From UBA2589 sp965223235 (GTDB lineage Bacteria > Gemmatimonadota > Gemmatimonadetes > Longimicrobiales > Gaopeijiaceae): a DNA stretch of 64,000 nt. How positions within the stretch are numbered: position 1 is the stretch's first letter; each line of letters begins with the position of its first letter. Position numbers and translations under genes: made by a program. The notes under the pieces are model-generated. The model did no database searches. It worked only from the letters and a program-made list of their open reading frames with translations, and had not been told where the DNA came from. The stretch spans positions 151,269 through 215,268 of the forward strand of contig CBDCVV010000017.1 in NCBI GenBank assembly GCA_965223235.1. Reading direction: 5' to 3'. Below, in pieces: positions 35,504-45,416 of this stretch.

Positions 35504-36889
35504 CTATCCGATCGTTAAGAACGCGGTGGCGGCATCATCAGCACCGGACGAATCCACCTCCCGCAGGAGACCGAGAAAGTCGGCTCGGTTCTGGACGACA
35601 CCGGCACTTCCGTCGGTGACCTCGAAGCGGAGCGTCAACGTGTCGGCGGTCGCGGCATCGACCTGCCCGACGGTCCAGGTCGCGCTTCCGACATCATAGC
35701 TCCCGCGAGTCGCGTTTGAAGAGAGGAAAGTCAACTGCGCCGGAACGCTATCGACGACCGCAACACCGGTAGCCGCTTGCGGCCCACCGTTAGCGAGAAC
35801 CACGGAGACCTCTACGGTATCTCCAAGCGAGGCCGCCGTCGTATCGAACGCAGCTTCTACGGAAACGTCGGCGACCTTGGTCTCGATGAGCAGTTCGTCT
35901 CGTGCCCGGACAAGAAGCTGCCACCGTACATCACCTGCCGTCTCCACAGGGGAGAGAAGTCCGACAGCTTCGCTCACTCGCACAATGGTATCTGGACGAA
36001 CCAAGGACGGGTTCGGACTGAGGAATGCCCGCAGCACAACCTCAATCGAGTCACCGCCCGCGCTCGCCCAGAAGGAGAAGTCGCCGTCCCCGTTCGTAAG
36101 CGTGTCCGAGATCTCGGCGTTCCGGATTCTGACGAGTCCTGCGTCGAGTCGACCCCCGTCGGCTAATGCTGCTACGCCGACACTAGCCTCCATAGGGACT
36201 GGGATGGCCGCCTGGTTCACCAGAATGAACGGAGTGACGTCGACAAGGGCTCGCCTGCCGTTCTCCATGACCAGGCGGCCGAGGACCCGTACCGAGTCAC
36301 CGATTCCGATGGCGGCCCGTTCCACATTCAATGCTCGCAAATACAGCGAGTCTCCCGCGAGGTGCACCCGCCCAGTAGGATCAAAGTTGGCTCTTGGGTT
36401 CTGCGTGATGCCGGCCGTGAAGATGCGGGTCCCTGGAGACACGGAGCCAACTTCCTCAACCGTTCGGAAGGGATACGCGACACCGACACCGACCTGACTC
36501 GTGTCACCAACCAAGACCTGAACAGGGTCCTCCCCTCCGAGCACCTCCAGAGAGTCGGCCAAAACACCGGATGTGGCGGCGATACGGTAAGAACCGGCCG
36601 GAACCTCGTCGAAGAGAAAGATCCCCGCCGAGTCGGTGGTGGCGGTCTGAGTCACCTCTCCCGTGGACGCTACCTCTAGTCCGACCTCAGCGTCCGACAG
36701 AGGTGCATCTCCCGCCGTGAAGGTCCCTGTGCCATCTGCATCGAGAAACGCCACGCCCACCACTGCCCCGGATCCGGATATCTCGAGTAGGTCGACATCC
36801 GACGCCAACTGACATGCGCTTGGCAGGAGTACAAGCCAACCCAAGACGCCGAGCTTTTTCCTGAAATCACCCGAGTTGAGAAGTGTCAT
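35504..36889 (-). CDS. Secreted DUF11 / SdrD-B-like surface protein
   Basis: The protein has 461 residues with a signal peptide ending near LPSAC at 22-26 (possible lipoprotein). Residues 40-130 form an SdrD B-like/carboxypeptidase-regulatory module (VAFLDADGTGTFTAGDAPL). A middle region has two OB-like repeats (VRVLGRLVMENGRRALVDV). The C-terminal 110 residues are a DUF11 domain (TVEVSVVLANGGPQAATGV). The start overlaps the receptor gene stop by 4 nt, so it is a likely surface partner of that protein. Domain types resemble those in the giant protein at 54409-64000. Confidence 0.7.
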   Translation of the reverse strand: MTLLNSGDFRKKLGVLGWLVLLPSACQLASDVDLLEISGSGAVVGVAFLDADGTGTFTAGDAPLSDAEVGLEVASTGEVTQTATTDSAGIFLFDEVPAGSYRIAATSGVLADSLEVLGGEDPVQVLVGDTSQVGVGVAYPFRTVEEVGSVSPGTRIFTAGITQNPRANFDPTGRVHLAGDSLYLRALNVERAAIGIGDSVRVLGRLVMENGRRALVDVTPFILVNQAAIPVPMEASVGVAALADGGRLDAGLVRIRNAEISDTLTNGDGDFSFWASAGGDSIEVVLRAFLSPNPSLVRPDTIVRVSEAVGLLSPVETAGDVRWQLLVRARDELLIETKVADVSVEAAFDTTAASLGDTVEVSVVLANGGPQAATGVAVVDSVPAQLTFLSSNATRGSYDVGSATWTVGQVDAATADTLTLRFEVTDGSAGVVQNRADFLGLLREVDSSGADDAATAFLTIG

Positions 36890-39840
36890 CCGCGCACCCT
36901 CACGCCTATGCGGATCATTCGCCCTCTGGAGGTAGGATAGTGAATCGCGCCAAAGTTCGGATTCGGCTGAAGCGGGATCGTCACCGTCGAACCGTCCGGA
37001 GACGTTGTGATCGCCCCGTCCGGGTCGACTAGTACCAGAGCATCGTCTACGACCCCGACGCTCGACTCTACGACGTTGAAGCCCTCAATCGACACCTCGG
37101 CCCCTCTCAAGGCTGCCCCGAGTGAGATGGTCAATCCAATGTCCAACGACTGAACCGCCGGACCCCGACACATATTCCGACCCGCGAAGCCGTCCGTCGC
37201 CGATTCGCAGGACCCTGCGGCGACCGCCGACAAAGCGCTTGCGTCCGTCACATAGGGGATATCGTTCGAGTAGGATCCGTCCCCATTCGCATCGACACCC
37301 GGGCGGTAACGAGGCGTGAAGGGGTAGCCCGAGCGGAAGTGATACCGTGCCGCCAGCTCTGCTCCAGAAAAGTTGAAGGTGGCCCCCGCCGCCAACCGAT
37401 GCGGCACGTCGAAATCTGACTTGCCTTCCTCCCAATCCGCGCCGTCCACCGAAGTGAAGAGTGGAGCGAGACCTTGGTGTCGAACTCCGCGAGCCGCCCC
37501 CACCCAGTTGTCCGTGGTCTCTGAGAAGGTGTACGACGTGTACCACTGGGCTTGGTTGGTGGCATACTCGAACCCCGCGGTCACTCCCACGTACTTAGAC
37601 CATCCGTCGGGATCGAGAGCCCATGCCGACCCGAAGGACGCAAACCGACGCCCGTCGTCGCCCGTCGTCGTAATGATCGCTCCTTCCTGTGCCAGGGTTC
37701 CGAACACCCCCTCACCGTACGCGTCCGAGGCACCCGGTGCGGCAGCGATATTCAGATCGCGTCGACGTATCAGGAAGTCCGTCCGTCGCGCAGCACCTTC
37801 CACGAAGAGCGCTGCACCTTGACCCACCTCCTGCACGAATCCGATGCTCGCAGTGGTCGTGCGGGGGGCTCGGATGTCGGGGCCAAACATAGAGACCGAC
37901 GAAAGGGTCGTGGCTCCAGATGGTATGCCCACGCCGGGCCATTCCACCCCGGACCCTACGTACTGCGTTACTGTCCCGTCCGCATCGTTGGCGACCACTT
38001 CGTGGACGTATCGTGGGTCGAGATCCCCTTCACGAACGGCCGCACCCAAGCGTACAGTGAGACCACCTCCGATCGTCGGAACCCATGATAGGCCACCATG
38101 CGCCCCGAACTGGACAAAGCCGAGGTCTGTCTCCGTGTTAGCTAGGCCCGACAGTGCCCCCCACTCCTCCGCCAGGGCCATCTCGTCCGTCCCGAAACGC
38201 TCGAAGTCGACCCTCCCGCCTACCGTGTACGCGAGGCCACTTCCGTTTCGTGATGAGTAGCGCGTGAAGAGACCTATTTCACGAGAGCTGAAAGAGGCTT
38301 CGGTCAGGTCTTCGCTTCGCACCAGACCGGAGCGGGCGGCCACGGTAGAGGCGCTAGAGAAAAGCGTCTCATGGTGAGTCACGTGCGACGAGTGTGATGA
38401 GGCTCGAATGGCCGCGCCCGCCTCGATCGTAGCATCCCCGGTACGGTACGTGATCACTGGCGAGAGGGTCGCATCTGTTCGACCCGAGTTGCCCGCAAAG
38501 AGAGATGGTGCTCCCAAGACAGTGTTCTCGAGTAGGCTGACTGCGGTTGGGCTCCGCCCATCGACCTCACCGAAGTCCCGATAGCTTCCCGAGACGCCGG
38601 CCAAGATCTCGAATGAAGTCGAGGTCGACTGTTCGATCGATAGTCCACCCGCAATCGAAAACTCGACGGTCTCTTCGTCAGGCGAGGCAACGCGCCCTGA
38701 GAGCCCGTCCGTGCCATCAAGCGCACGGCGCGACAATCCCCCCGCTCCCCTGAGAAAGACGGTCGGCGAAGTCCTGTCGCCCCGCCGATCGAAGCGAACC
38801 AAGCCAGTGTATCGCTCGTAGGTCTCGACGCGAGGTTCGGAAAGCGCCCCCACGAGGTCGGCGTCCAACCCGGAAAGGCCGGCATCGAACCGCTCGTCGA
38901 TCCGAGGCGAAAACGGCGTCTGATCACGGAGCACATCCGCCACCACTGTCACGGTGGCATCTGGCGACAGAGCCTGCACGGTACGAGCAGCTGCGTCTAT
39001 CGACAGTAGGGCCGGCTTCTCAAACGTGGCTTCGGAAGAGGACCACAACGGATCGCCGCTGTACGCCACCTCGACCATCGACCCAGTTCCTTGGCCAGCC
39101 TGCGTCGACATCAGGACGCTCCCGCCCGATCCACCTTGCCATGCTGCGCCTGACTCGCCCAGGGTCGCCCGAGCCGACGTAACGAACAGATTCGAAAATA
39201 GACCTGAGGAGGTCTGCTCGGATCGATAGAGCGGATGGCCAGAGGGAAAGAAGGGAACGCCGTCAACAAAGAGTCGGGTCGACTCGCCCGGAAGTCCCAT
39301 TTGCCCCAGGGCTTGGTCAAAGGAGGTCGAGAGACTCAACATAGAGCCCACCCCGCCGCTTCGACTTGGTAGCGACTCGATCGCAAAGCGTCCGAAGTCG
39401 CGCCCCGCAGCCCTCTGGCTCCTGCCTGCTCCTGCGGCGATCGCTACGGTATCGACGGCGCTGACGGGCGGCGGATCGATGGTGAGCACGAACTCAAGGG
39501 CTCGCTCCTCGCCGGAGGCCAGTTCGAGAGTCCGAGCTATCAGCGGTCGGTAGCCGAGCGCCTCCACCCTAAGTTCATACGAACCCGGTGTGACCCGACT
39601 GAGAGTAAAAGCACCGGTAACCCCGCTCGTACTCGTCGCGGCCACCGATCCGTCTGTGGTGATCAACGAAACGAGAGCCCCCGAAACTGCTCCCCCGGCA
39701 GCATCACGAACCGTCCCCGTCACCGTGCCGGCGGCGCTCAACTGTGCCGACACACCCGGCGCCAGTGCGGCGGAAAGGACAGTCAGGCTGAATAGGATCC
39801 GAAGCGCAGAAACATGCGGACAATACGAACGGATGCGCAC
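36886..39840 (-). CDS. TonB-dependent-receptor-like outer-membrane protein with N-terminal regulatory domain
   Basis: The protein has 984 residues from the GTG at 39840, which directly precedes a signal peptide (ILFSLTVLSAALAPGVSA) and has GAGGG about 10 nt upstream. The frame continues to 40053 but would run into the divergent deacetylase gene. An N-terminal carboxypeptidase-regulatory-like domain (TVTGTVRDAAGGAVSGALV) is followed by a plug-like region (GESTRLFVDGVPFFPSGH) and a long beta-barrel ending in a terminal strand (MIRIGVRVRG). No clear TonB box is seen. The substrate is unknown. Confidence 0.78.
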   Translation of the reverse strand: MRIRSYCPHVSALRILFSLTVLSAALAPGVSAQLSAAGTVTGTVRDAAGGAVSGALVSLITTDGSVAATSTSGVTGAFTLSRVTPGSYELRVEALGYRPLIARTLELASGEERALEFVLTIDPPPVSAVDTVAIAAGAGRSQRAAGRDFGRFAIESLPSRSGGVGSMLSLSTSFDQALGQMGLPGESTRLFVDGVPFFPSGHPLYRSEQTSSGLFSNLFVTSARATLGESGAAWQGGSGGSVLMSTQAGQGTGSMVEVAYSGDPLWSSSEATFEKPALLSIDAAARTVQALSPDATVTVVADVLRDQTPFSPRIDERFDAGLSGLDADLVGALSEPRVETYERYTGLVRFDRRGDRTSPTVFLRGAGGLSRRALDGTDGLSGRVASPDEETVEFSIAGGLSIEQSTSTSFEILAGVSGSYRDFGEVDGRSPTAVSLLENTVLGAPSLFAGNSGRTDATLSPVITYRTGDATIEAGAAIRASSHSSHVTHHETLFSSASTVAARSGLVRSEDLTEASFSSREIGLFTRYSSRNGSGLAYTVGGRVDFERFGTDEMALAEEWGALSGLANTETDLGFVQFGAHGGLSWVPTIGGGLTVRLGAAVREGDLDPRYVHEVVANDADGTVTQYVGSGVEWPGVGIPSGATTLSSVSMFGPDIRAPRTTTASIGFVQEVGQGAALFVEGAARRTDFLIRRRDLNIAAAPGASDAYGEGVFGTLAQEGAIITTTGDDGRRFASFGSAWALDPDGWSKYVGVTAGFEYATNQAQWYTSYTFSETTDNWVGAARGVRHQGLAPLFTSVDGADWEEGKSDFDVPHRLAAGATFNFSGAELAARYHFRSGYPFTPRYRPGVDANGDGSYSNDIPYVTDASALSAVAAGSCESATDGFAGRNMCRGPAVQSLDIGLTISLGAALRGAEVSIEGFNVVESSVGVVDDALVLVDPDGAITTSPDGSTVTIPLQPNPNFGAIHYPTSRGRMIRIGVRVRG

Positions 39841-40005
39841 AGGCAACGGTTCCCTCGATGAGATCTTGGTGGCCGCAGGTCGAACCACCGGAGTCAGCAC
39901 TAAGATACCCCACCGGAGGGGGACGATGGTAGCAAGAAGTTGTTCCGCCGGATGAGGGTCTATCACTAACCTTGTGGAGTCCGTCAGCCGCTCGACCACA
40001 ACGCA

Positions 40006-40848
40006 TTGGCCTCTACACATCACTTCTCTGTCGACGTCGAAGAGTACTTTCACCCGACAGCGATGGCCCCGTACTTCCCAATGGATAAGTGGAATGACCT
40101 CGAGCGGCGGGCTGCCCGGGTCATCGATCGACTACTTCCGTTCCTAGCGGATCGTGGTGTTTCCGGAACCTTCTTCGTACTCGGCTGGCTTGCAGAACGA
40201 GAACCGGACATGGTCAGGGCGATCGCGGACGCCGGTCACGAGATCGCCTCCCACGGGTACGAGCACGACTTGGTATCCAACCTCGGACCCGAAGGCTTCG
40301 CCGACTCGGTCCGCCGAAGCCGTGGGATCCTCCAAGACCTGACCGGAGAAGCGGTCCTCGGATACCGGGCCCCGAGCTTTTCGATCGTGCCAGGTCTCGA
40401 GTGGGCTTTCGACGCACTACTGGATGCAGGGTACGCATATGATGCCTCGCTCTTTCCGATCACCCAGCACCCCACCTACGGATACCCAGACGCCGAAGCC
40501 GACCCATACTGGATCGACCGACCCGGAGGGCGCATCCTGGAAGTTCCCTCCACCACGGCCCGCCTCCTAGGTCAAACCCTTCCGGCGTCCGGCGGAGCCT
40601 ACTTCCGACTGCTCCCGCCAGCGCTCGTGTGGGCCGGCCTTCGGCAGGCGGCTCGCAGATCGGCACCGGGAATGTTCTATATCCATCCGTGGGAGCTCGA
40701 CGACTGGGTCCCGGACGTTAAGGCTCCGAGAATGCAGATGATCCGAACGTTCGCCGGCCGGCGAGGTACCTGGGGTCGGTTGGATCGACTCCTGAGGGAC
40801 TTCGACTTCAAGCGTGTGGACGACACTCTCTCCGAGATGAACTCGTGA
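40006..40848 (+). CDS. DUF3473 polysaccharide deacetylase (exosortase-locus type)
   Basis: The protein has 280 residues. It opens with HHFSVDVEEYFHP, the hallmark of the XrtA/PEP-CTERM-associated deacetylases, with motif 2 EIASHGYEHD and motif 3 LGYRAPSFSI. The C-terminal DUF3473 part has MFYIHPWELD. It is a cytoplasmic or membrane-associated CE4-like enzyme for polysaccharide modification. The start is a TTG at 40006, the only start codon before the conserved N-terminus. It overlaps the FemAB gene by 4 nt. Confidence 0.87.
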   Translation: MASTHHFSVDVEEYFHPTAMAPYFPMDKWNDLERRAARVIDRLLPFLADRGVSGTFFVLGWLAEREPDMVRAIADAGHEIASHGYEHDLVSNLGPEGFADSVRRSRGILQDLTGEAVLGYRAPSFSIVPGLEWAFDALLDAGYAYDASLFPITQHPTYGYPDAEADPYWIDRPGGRILEVPSTTARLLGQTLPASGGAYFRLLPPALVWAGLRQAARRSAPGMFYIHPWELDDWVPDVKAPRMQMIRTFAGRRGTWGRLDRLLRDFDFKRVDDTLSEMNS

Positions 40849-41879
40849 CCGATCTCATGTCAGTCGCCCCGTTCGACGGCAGCGACGATGAATGGAACGG
40901 CATCGTCTCGGGGCTCCCGGACAGTACTTTCTGCCATCTAGCAGGGTGGAGAGCGGTTTTCGCCGACGTCTTCGGCCATGAATCGATATATCTGGTAGCC
41001 GAGAACGAGAAGAGTGATGTGGAAGGGGCGCTGCCTCTAGTCCGCGTGAAGAGTCGGATTTTCGGAGACTACCTCCTTTCCATGCCCTTCCTGAGCTATG
41101 GGGGGCCGCTCGGATCGGAGACCGCAAAGCACTGTCTAGTCGACCGTGCAGTCGAAGAAGCCCGACGCCTCGGTGTCGATCTACTCGAACTTCGAGCTCG
41201 CGGTCCCCTCCCAGGTGGGCTGTCCGTTTCGGACCGTAAGCTGACCGTCCTGAAGACCCTCCCGGGAACGAGTGACGAACTGTGGGAGAAGGGGTTGCGC
41301 GCAAAGGTTCGAAGCCAAGTGCGGCGCCCTATGAAGGAGGGCCTCGAGGGACGCATCGGGCGAGACCGGTTAGATGATTTCTATCTGGTCTTCAGCACGA
41401 CCATGAGGGACTTGGGTACACCCGTCCTCCCTAAGGCCTTTTTCGAATCTGTGCTCACGCACATGGGGGACCACGTCATCCTGGTGACGGTCGAGCGAGA
41501 CGGCGCACCGGTTGCCGCAGGTTTCGGGTTCGTCTGGGAGCAAGAAGTAGAGATCACATGGGCCGGTGCCCTACGGGAGCATAGTCGTGTGGCTCCTAAC
41601 ATGCTCCTCTATTGGGAATTCATGAAAGCCGCCATCGAGAGGGGCGCCGAACTTTTCAACTTCGGTCGATGCTCGCCCGACTCCGGAACTCACAAGTTCA
41701 AGAAGCAGTGGGGGAGCGAGGACCACGCTCTACCTTGGGCACAGTGGTCGGCAAGTGGAGTGGCAGCGACACCGAATCCGACTGGACGAAAGTACGAGCT
41801 CGCGACCGGAGCCTGGCAACGTCTCCCCCTCCCCGTGGCGAACACGATCGGACCTTGGATCGCTCGGTCGCTCCCGTGA
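40845..41879 (+). CDS. FemAB-like (GNAT fold) protein of the exosortase/PEP-CTERM-associated type
   Basis: The protein has 344 residues. The pattern DSTFCHLAGWRAVFADVFGH, then LLSMPFLSYGGPLG, and the late ELFNFGRCSPDSGTHKFKKQWG match FemAB-related proteins found in polysaccharide/exosortase loci. Such proteins have tandem acetyltransferase folds and are thought to transfer aminoacyl or acyl groups. The start is a GTG overlapping the previous stop (GTGA), and the end overlaps the aminotransferase start the same way. Confidence 0.82.
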   Translation: MTDLMSVAPFDGSDDEWNGIVSGLPDSTFCHLAGWRAVFADVFGHESIYLVAENEKSDVEGALPLVRVKSRIFGDYLLSMPFLSYGGPLGSETAKHCLVDRAVEEARRLGVDLLELRARGPLPGGLSVSDRKLTVLKTLPGTSDELWEKGLRAKVRSQVRRPMKEGLEGRIGRDRLDDFYLVFSTTMRDLGTPVLPKAFFESVLTHMGDHVILVTVERDGAPVAAGFGFVWEQEVEITWAGALREHSRVAPNMLLYWEFMKAAIERGAELFNFGRCSPDSGTHKFKKQWGSEDHALPWAQWSASGVAATPNPTGRKYELATGAWQRLPLPVANTIGPWIARSLP

Positions 41880-43045
41880 TCCAACGGGAGTTACCCGCCT
41901 ACTCACCGCTGGCCGCATCAGGGATCATGCGCGCTGGTCTGTCCGCACTGTTCAGGGTGAACTCAGCAGAGACCTTGGCGGCCGAGCTACGAAGGCAGTT
42001 CGAAGCCACCCACGTCCTACCGCTGGCGAGTGGTACCCAGGCACTCCAGCTCGCCATTCAAGCGGCCACCGAATCCGGAGACGGTCCGGTAGCTCTGCCT
42101 GCATTCTCGTGCTTCGATTTGGTGAGCGCGACCGTGGGCGCCGGAGCGAAGTGTGTCTTCTACGACGTCGACCCACGAACACTCAGCCCAGACCTCGACG
42201 ATTTGCGGGACACAGCGCAGGGATGCCGGGCGATTGTAGCGGGCAACCTGTTCGGGTATCCGGTTGACTGGCCGGGCCTCCGGTCGGTCGCGACGGAGGC
42301 GGGAGCAACGCTCATCGAAGACGCGGCACAGGGCCTCGGCGCGGGACCGGACAGGGACGGCTGGGGTCGGGCCGGAGACTTCACGGTCCTGAGTTTTGGG
42401 CGCGGCAAGGGGTGGACGGGGGGAGGCGGTGGAGCGCTTCTCGCTCGTGGTGACGGGCTGAGCAAGCTCACGAATGCAAAGCCGGAGTGGGGATTGAGAC
42501 CTCTGGTGACGTCGAGTGCTGCGCTATTGCTCGGACACCCGTTGACCTTCGGACTTCTCGCGAGGGTGCCCGGACTGGGGCTAGGGGAGACCCACTACAA
42601 GGAGCCGACTTCACCAGCCCCGATCCCCAAGTTCGTAGCCGGCTGCGTGCTGCAGAGCGAGGCAGCCTCTCGGTCCGCGATCCAAAGCCGGCGCATCACT
42701 GCGGAGCGTTACCACCACCGAGCCGAAGACCGCCAAGGACCGGAACCAGTAGAGCCCCTGGGCGGCGGCGAGGCATGCGGATACCTGCGGTTCGCAGTCT
42801 TGGCCACGACCTCCGACGTCGCAGAGCGACTCACGAATGAGGGGCCGCGCCTCGGCATCGTGCAAACATACCCGATCCCGCTGCCCCAGCTGCCTCAGGC
42901 GCAGACCCTCATCGTCCGGCATCGGGAGGCTCCAGGCGCAATCGAATTGGTCGAGCAACTTTTTACCCTACCGACCCACCCGCGTCTTGGACGCAAGCAG
43001 GCCGAGGCAATCGCCCGACTCGTTTGGTCGGACAAGAGCGTGTAG
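41876..43045 (+). CDS. DegT/DnrJ/EryC1-family PLP aminotransferase
   Basis: The protein has 389 residues from the GTG at 41876 inside the FemAB stop; a longer frame from 41612 only overlaps that gene. It shows the sugar-aminotransferase pattern: LASGTQALQLAIQAA, LPAFSCFDLVSATVGAG, LIEDAAQGLGAG and the Schiff-base lysine region SFGRGKGWTGGGGGALLA. It probably aminates a nucleotide-linked keto-sugar for the polysaccharide made by this locus. It is convergent with the ABC permease gene, 2 nt apart. Confidence 0.83.
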   Translation: MIQRELPAYSPLAASGIMRAGLSALFRVNSAETLAAELRRQFEATHVLPLASGTQALQLAIQAATESGDGPVALPAFSCFDLVSATVGAGAKCVFYDVDPRTLSPDLDDLRDTAQGCRAIVAGNLFGYPVDWPGLRSVATEAGATLIEDAAQGLGAGPDRDGWGRAGDFTVLSFGRGKGWTGGGGGALLARGDGLSKLTNAKPEWGLRPLVTSSAALLLGHPLTFGLLARVPGLGLGETHYKEPTSPAPIPKFVAGCVLQSEAASRSAIQSRRITAERYHHRAEDRQGPEPVEPLGGGEACGYLRFAVLATTSDVAERLTNEGPRLGIVQTYPIPLPQLPQAQTLIVRHREAPGAIELVEQLFTLPTHPRLGRKQAEAIARLVWSDKSV

Positions 43046-43047
43046 CC

Positions 43048-44292
43048 TCAAGCCTCTCGCACCCACCGCAGCAGCTCCGGCAACGTCGGACGCTTCCCTG
43101 CCATCAAGATGCCGACCTTGTAGATCCGTCCTGCGATCCATGCGATCGCGACAACAGCGAGCGCCATCAGCACGAAGGAGAGCCCGATCTGCCAAGCGGG
43201 CACCCCGCCACCGGCCACCCGACCCCACATCAGGATCGGGCTGAAGACCGGTATTAGAGACATGACCACCGCCAACGGCGCTCCTGGATCTTCGATCACG
43301 CCCATCACGAAGATGATCGGCACCACGAGGAGCATCAGCACCGGCAGCTGAGCTTGTTGGGCCTCTTCGTCAGTGCTGCACATCGCTCCGACGGCCGCGT
43401 AGAGCCCGGAGTACATGAAGAACCCGAAGACGAAGTACCCCACGAAGAGGATCAGCAGGCCGACACCGGGAAGCACCTCTCGAATCGACCCGAGTTCTGC
43501 CATTCCGGGGTTCATCGCCACCAACATCGGAATTCCGCTGGCGAAGATGAGAATGCCCGCGACTACCCAAATCGCCATCTGGGTCATCCCGACAGCCCCT
43601 ACGCCGAGAATCTTGCCGAGCATGAGATGCCATGGCTTCATCGAAGAGATGATCACTTCGACGATACGGCTCGTCTTCTCCTCCAGCGTGGCTCGCATCA
43701 CCGAGACCGCGTAGAGCAGAATGACCATGTACAAGAAGAACGCTCCGATGTACGCGACCATGAAGGCGGGCTCACCACTCTCCGCACCTTCCTCGGAAAG
43801 AAGCTCGATCTGGAGCTCCCCCCCGCCCAACAGCGCATCGGCGTCCACCTCCGCCAGCTCGAGCTGGTGTTCGAGCGCGGAACGGGCGATCGACCCCCGC
43901 ATCGTCACCTGACGCAGTGTGCTCGGTCGATCCGTCGCGTAAAAAACGGCTTCTCCGGTCTCTAGCGTGAGATCGTCGAGCATCAAGAAACCACCGAGGT
44001 CGCCTTCGTCGGCGGCCGCTCGAAGCTCGGTGACTACGTCCGCCCGCCACCTCTCTTCGCGCACGGTCCACCCGGCGTCTAAGAGCTTAGGCGCAAGGCG
44101 CTCGTAGAGCCGTCCGGTCCCATCGACGATCGCGATGTCTCGTTCCGCGTCTCGATCGTTCGACGCCATCATCGCCGGCACGATCATGATTCCTGCCATG
44201 AAAATCGGAGCGCCGATCGTGGCGAGGATGAACCAGGCCGACCTCACACGTTGGAGGTACTCACGCCGAATGACTGCCCAAACGTTGTGCAT
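43048..44292 (-). CDS. ABC-2 type permease (NatB-like)
   Basis: The protein has 414 residues: one helix near the N-terminus (20-42), a large extracytoplasmic domain (about 50-175) and five or six C-terminal helices, the NatB/YhaP arrangement of ABC-2 permeases. It overlaps the ATP-binding gene by one base and forms a two-gene exporter with it. Substrates of NatAB-type transporters include sodium and small peptides or drugs; none can be assigned here. Confidence 0.87.
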   Translation of the reverse strand: MHNVWAVIRREYLQRVRSAWFILATIGAPIFMAGIMIVPAMMASNDRDAERDIAIVDGTGRLYERLAPKLLDAGWTVREERWRADVVTELRAAADEGDLGGFLMLDDLTLETGEAVFYATDRPSTLRQVTMRGSIARSALEHQLELAEVDADALLGGGELQIELLSEEGAESGEPAFMVAYIGAFFLYMVILLYAVSVMRATLEEKTSRIVEVIISSMKPWHLMLGKILGVGAVGMTQMAIWVVAGILIFASGIPMLVAMNPGMAELGSIREVLPGVGLLILFVGYFVFGFFMYSGLYAAVGAMCSTDEEAQQAQLPVLMLLVVPIIFVMGVIEDPGAPLAVVMSLIPVFSPILMWGRVAGGGVPAWQIGLSFVLMALAVVAIAWIAGRIYKVGILMAGKRPTLPELLRWVREA

Positions 44293-45242
44293 CAGAGGCC
44301 TCCCACGCCCTGGGGCATTCCTGCATCGCCTACCGCGTCCGCGCCAGCGTGGCGAACGAAGATCTCGTGGAGTCTCGGTTGTACGAGATCGAACTTCAGT
44401 ATCGTCGCACCCGACTGGACAGCGCGGCGCAAGATGGCTTGGTGGTCTGCGTCATCCGCGAGCAAGAGCTGCACTCCGTCGTCTACCCTTTCGGCGCCGA
44501 GCACCTCGGGCCCCACTATCCAATCGTCGGGACCCTCGAACTCCACCTCAACGACGCCCTTCCTCTCCGCTGCCCTCAACTCACGGAGGTCCCCATCCAG
44601 CACCTTCTTCGAGCTGGAGATGAGGCAAACTCTTTCACACAGCCTCTCGGCTTGATCCATCAAATGCGTGGAGAACAGAATCGTCGTGCCCTTCGCATGA
44701 AAGTCCCGGACGATCTCCTCTAGAACGTCCTGATTGATCGGATCGAGCCCCGAGAAGGGCTCATCGAGAATCAAGAGCTCAGGTTCGTGAATGACCGTCC
44801 CCACGAACTGGATCTTCTGCTGCATGCCCTTGGACAGATCTTCGACCTTCTTCTCGGCCCACTCGTGCAGACCCAACCGTTCCAACCACGCCAGACCTCT
44901 ACGACGCCCCTCCTTTCGGCTCATTCCGCGGATCTCCGCAAGGAAGGTGATGAGCTCGATGCACTTCATCTTCTTGTAGACCCCACGCTCTTCGGGCAGG
45001 TAGCCGACCTTGGTCCGGCGTGTCACGTCGGGATCCGACCCAAAGAGGCTCACACTCCCCTCATCCGGATGAAGAATCCCCATGATCATCCGAATGCTCG
45101 TGGTCTTTCCCGACCCATTTGGCCCTAGGAGTCCACAGATGGAGCCCTTCGGGACGTCAAAGTCGAAGTGGTCCACGGCGGTGTGCTTGCCAAAGCGCTT
45201 CGTGACGCCTCGGAGACGAATCGCGTAGTCGTTGTCAGTCAT
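44292..45242 (-). CDS. ABC transporter ATP-binding protein (NatA-like)
   Basis: The protein has 316 residues from the ATG at 45242, which matches the family N-terminus (YAIRLRGVTKRFG). Walker A is LLGPNGSGKTT, the signature is LSKGMQQKI and Walker B is LLILDEPFSGLDP, followed by TTILFSTH. The C-terminal 90 residues form a DUF4162-type extension. It partners with the permease immediately downstream. Confidence 0.9.
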   Translation of the reverse strand: MTDNDYAIRLRGVTKRFGKHTAVDHFDFDVPKGSICGLLGPNGSGKTTSIRMIMGILHPDEGSVSLFGSDPDVTRRTKVGYLPEERGVYKKMKCIELITFLAEIRGMSRKEGRRRGLAWLERLGLHEWAEKKVEDLSKGMQQKIQFVGTVIHEPELLILDEPFSGLDPINQDVLEEIVRDFHAKGTTILFSTHLMDQAERLCERVCLISSSKKVLDGDLRELRAAERKGVVEVEFEGPDDWIVGPEVLGAERVDDGVQLLLADDADHQAILRRAVQSGATILKFDLVQPRLHEIFVRHAGADAVGDAGMPQGVGGL

Positions 45243-45416
45243 ATGGGTTGGATTGAGGAGCTCCGGGGCACTCGCAGCTTCCCCCAGTACGCAGGGCCCC
45301 TCTTTGTTCTTCACCCTCGCTGTAGAGCCTTTCAAAGGGGCCGCGAGGGACCGCGTACCGAAAACACCTGGGTGCGTTTAGATTGTATGGCTGAGGGTAA
45401 TGCGACAGGAGTCTAG

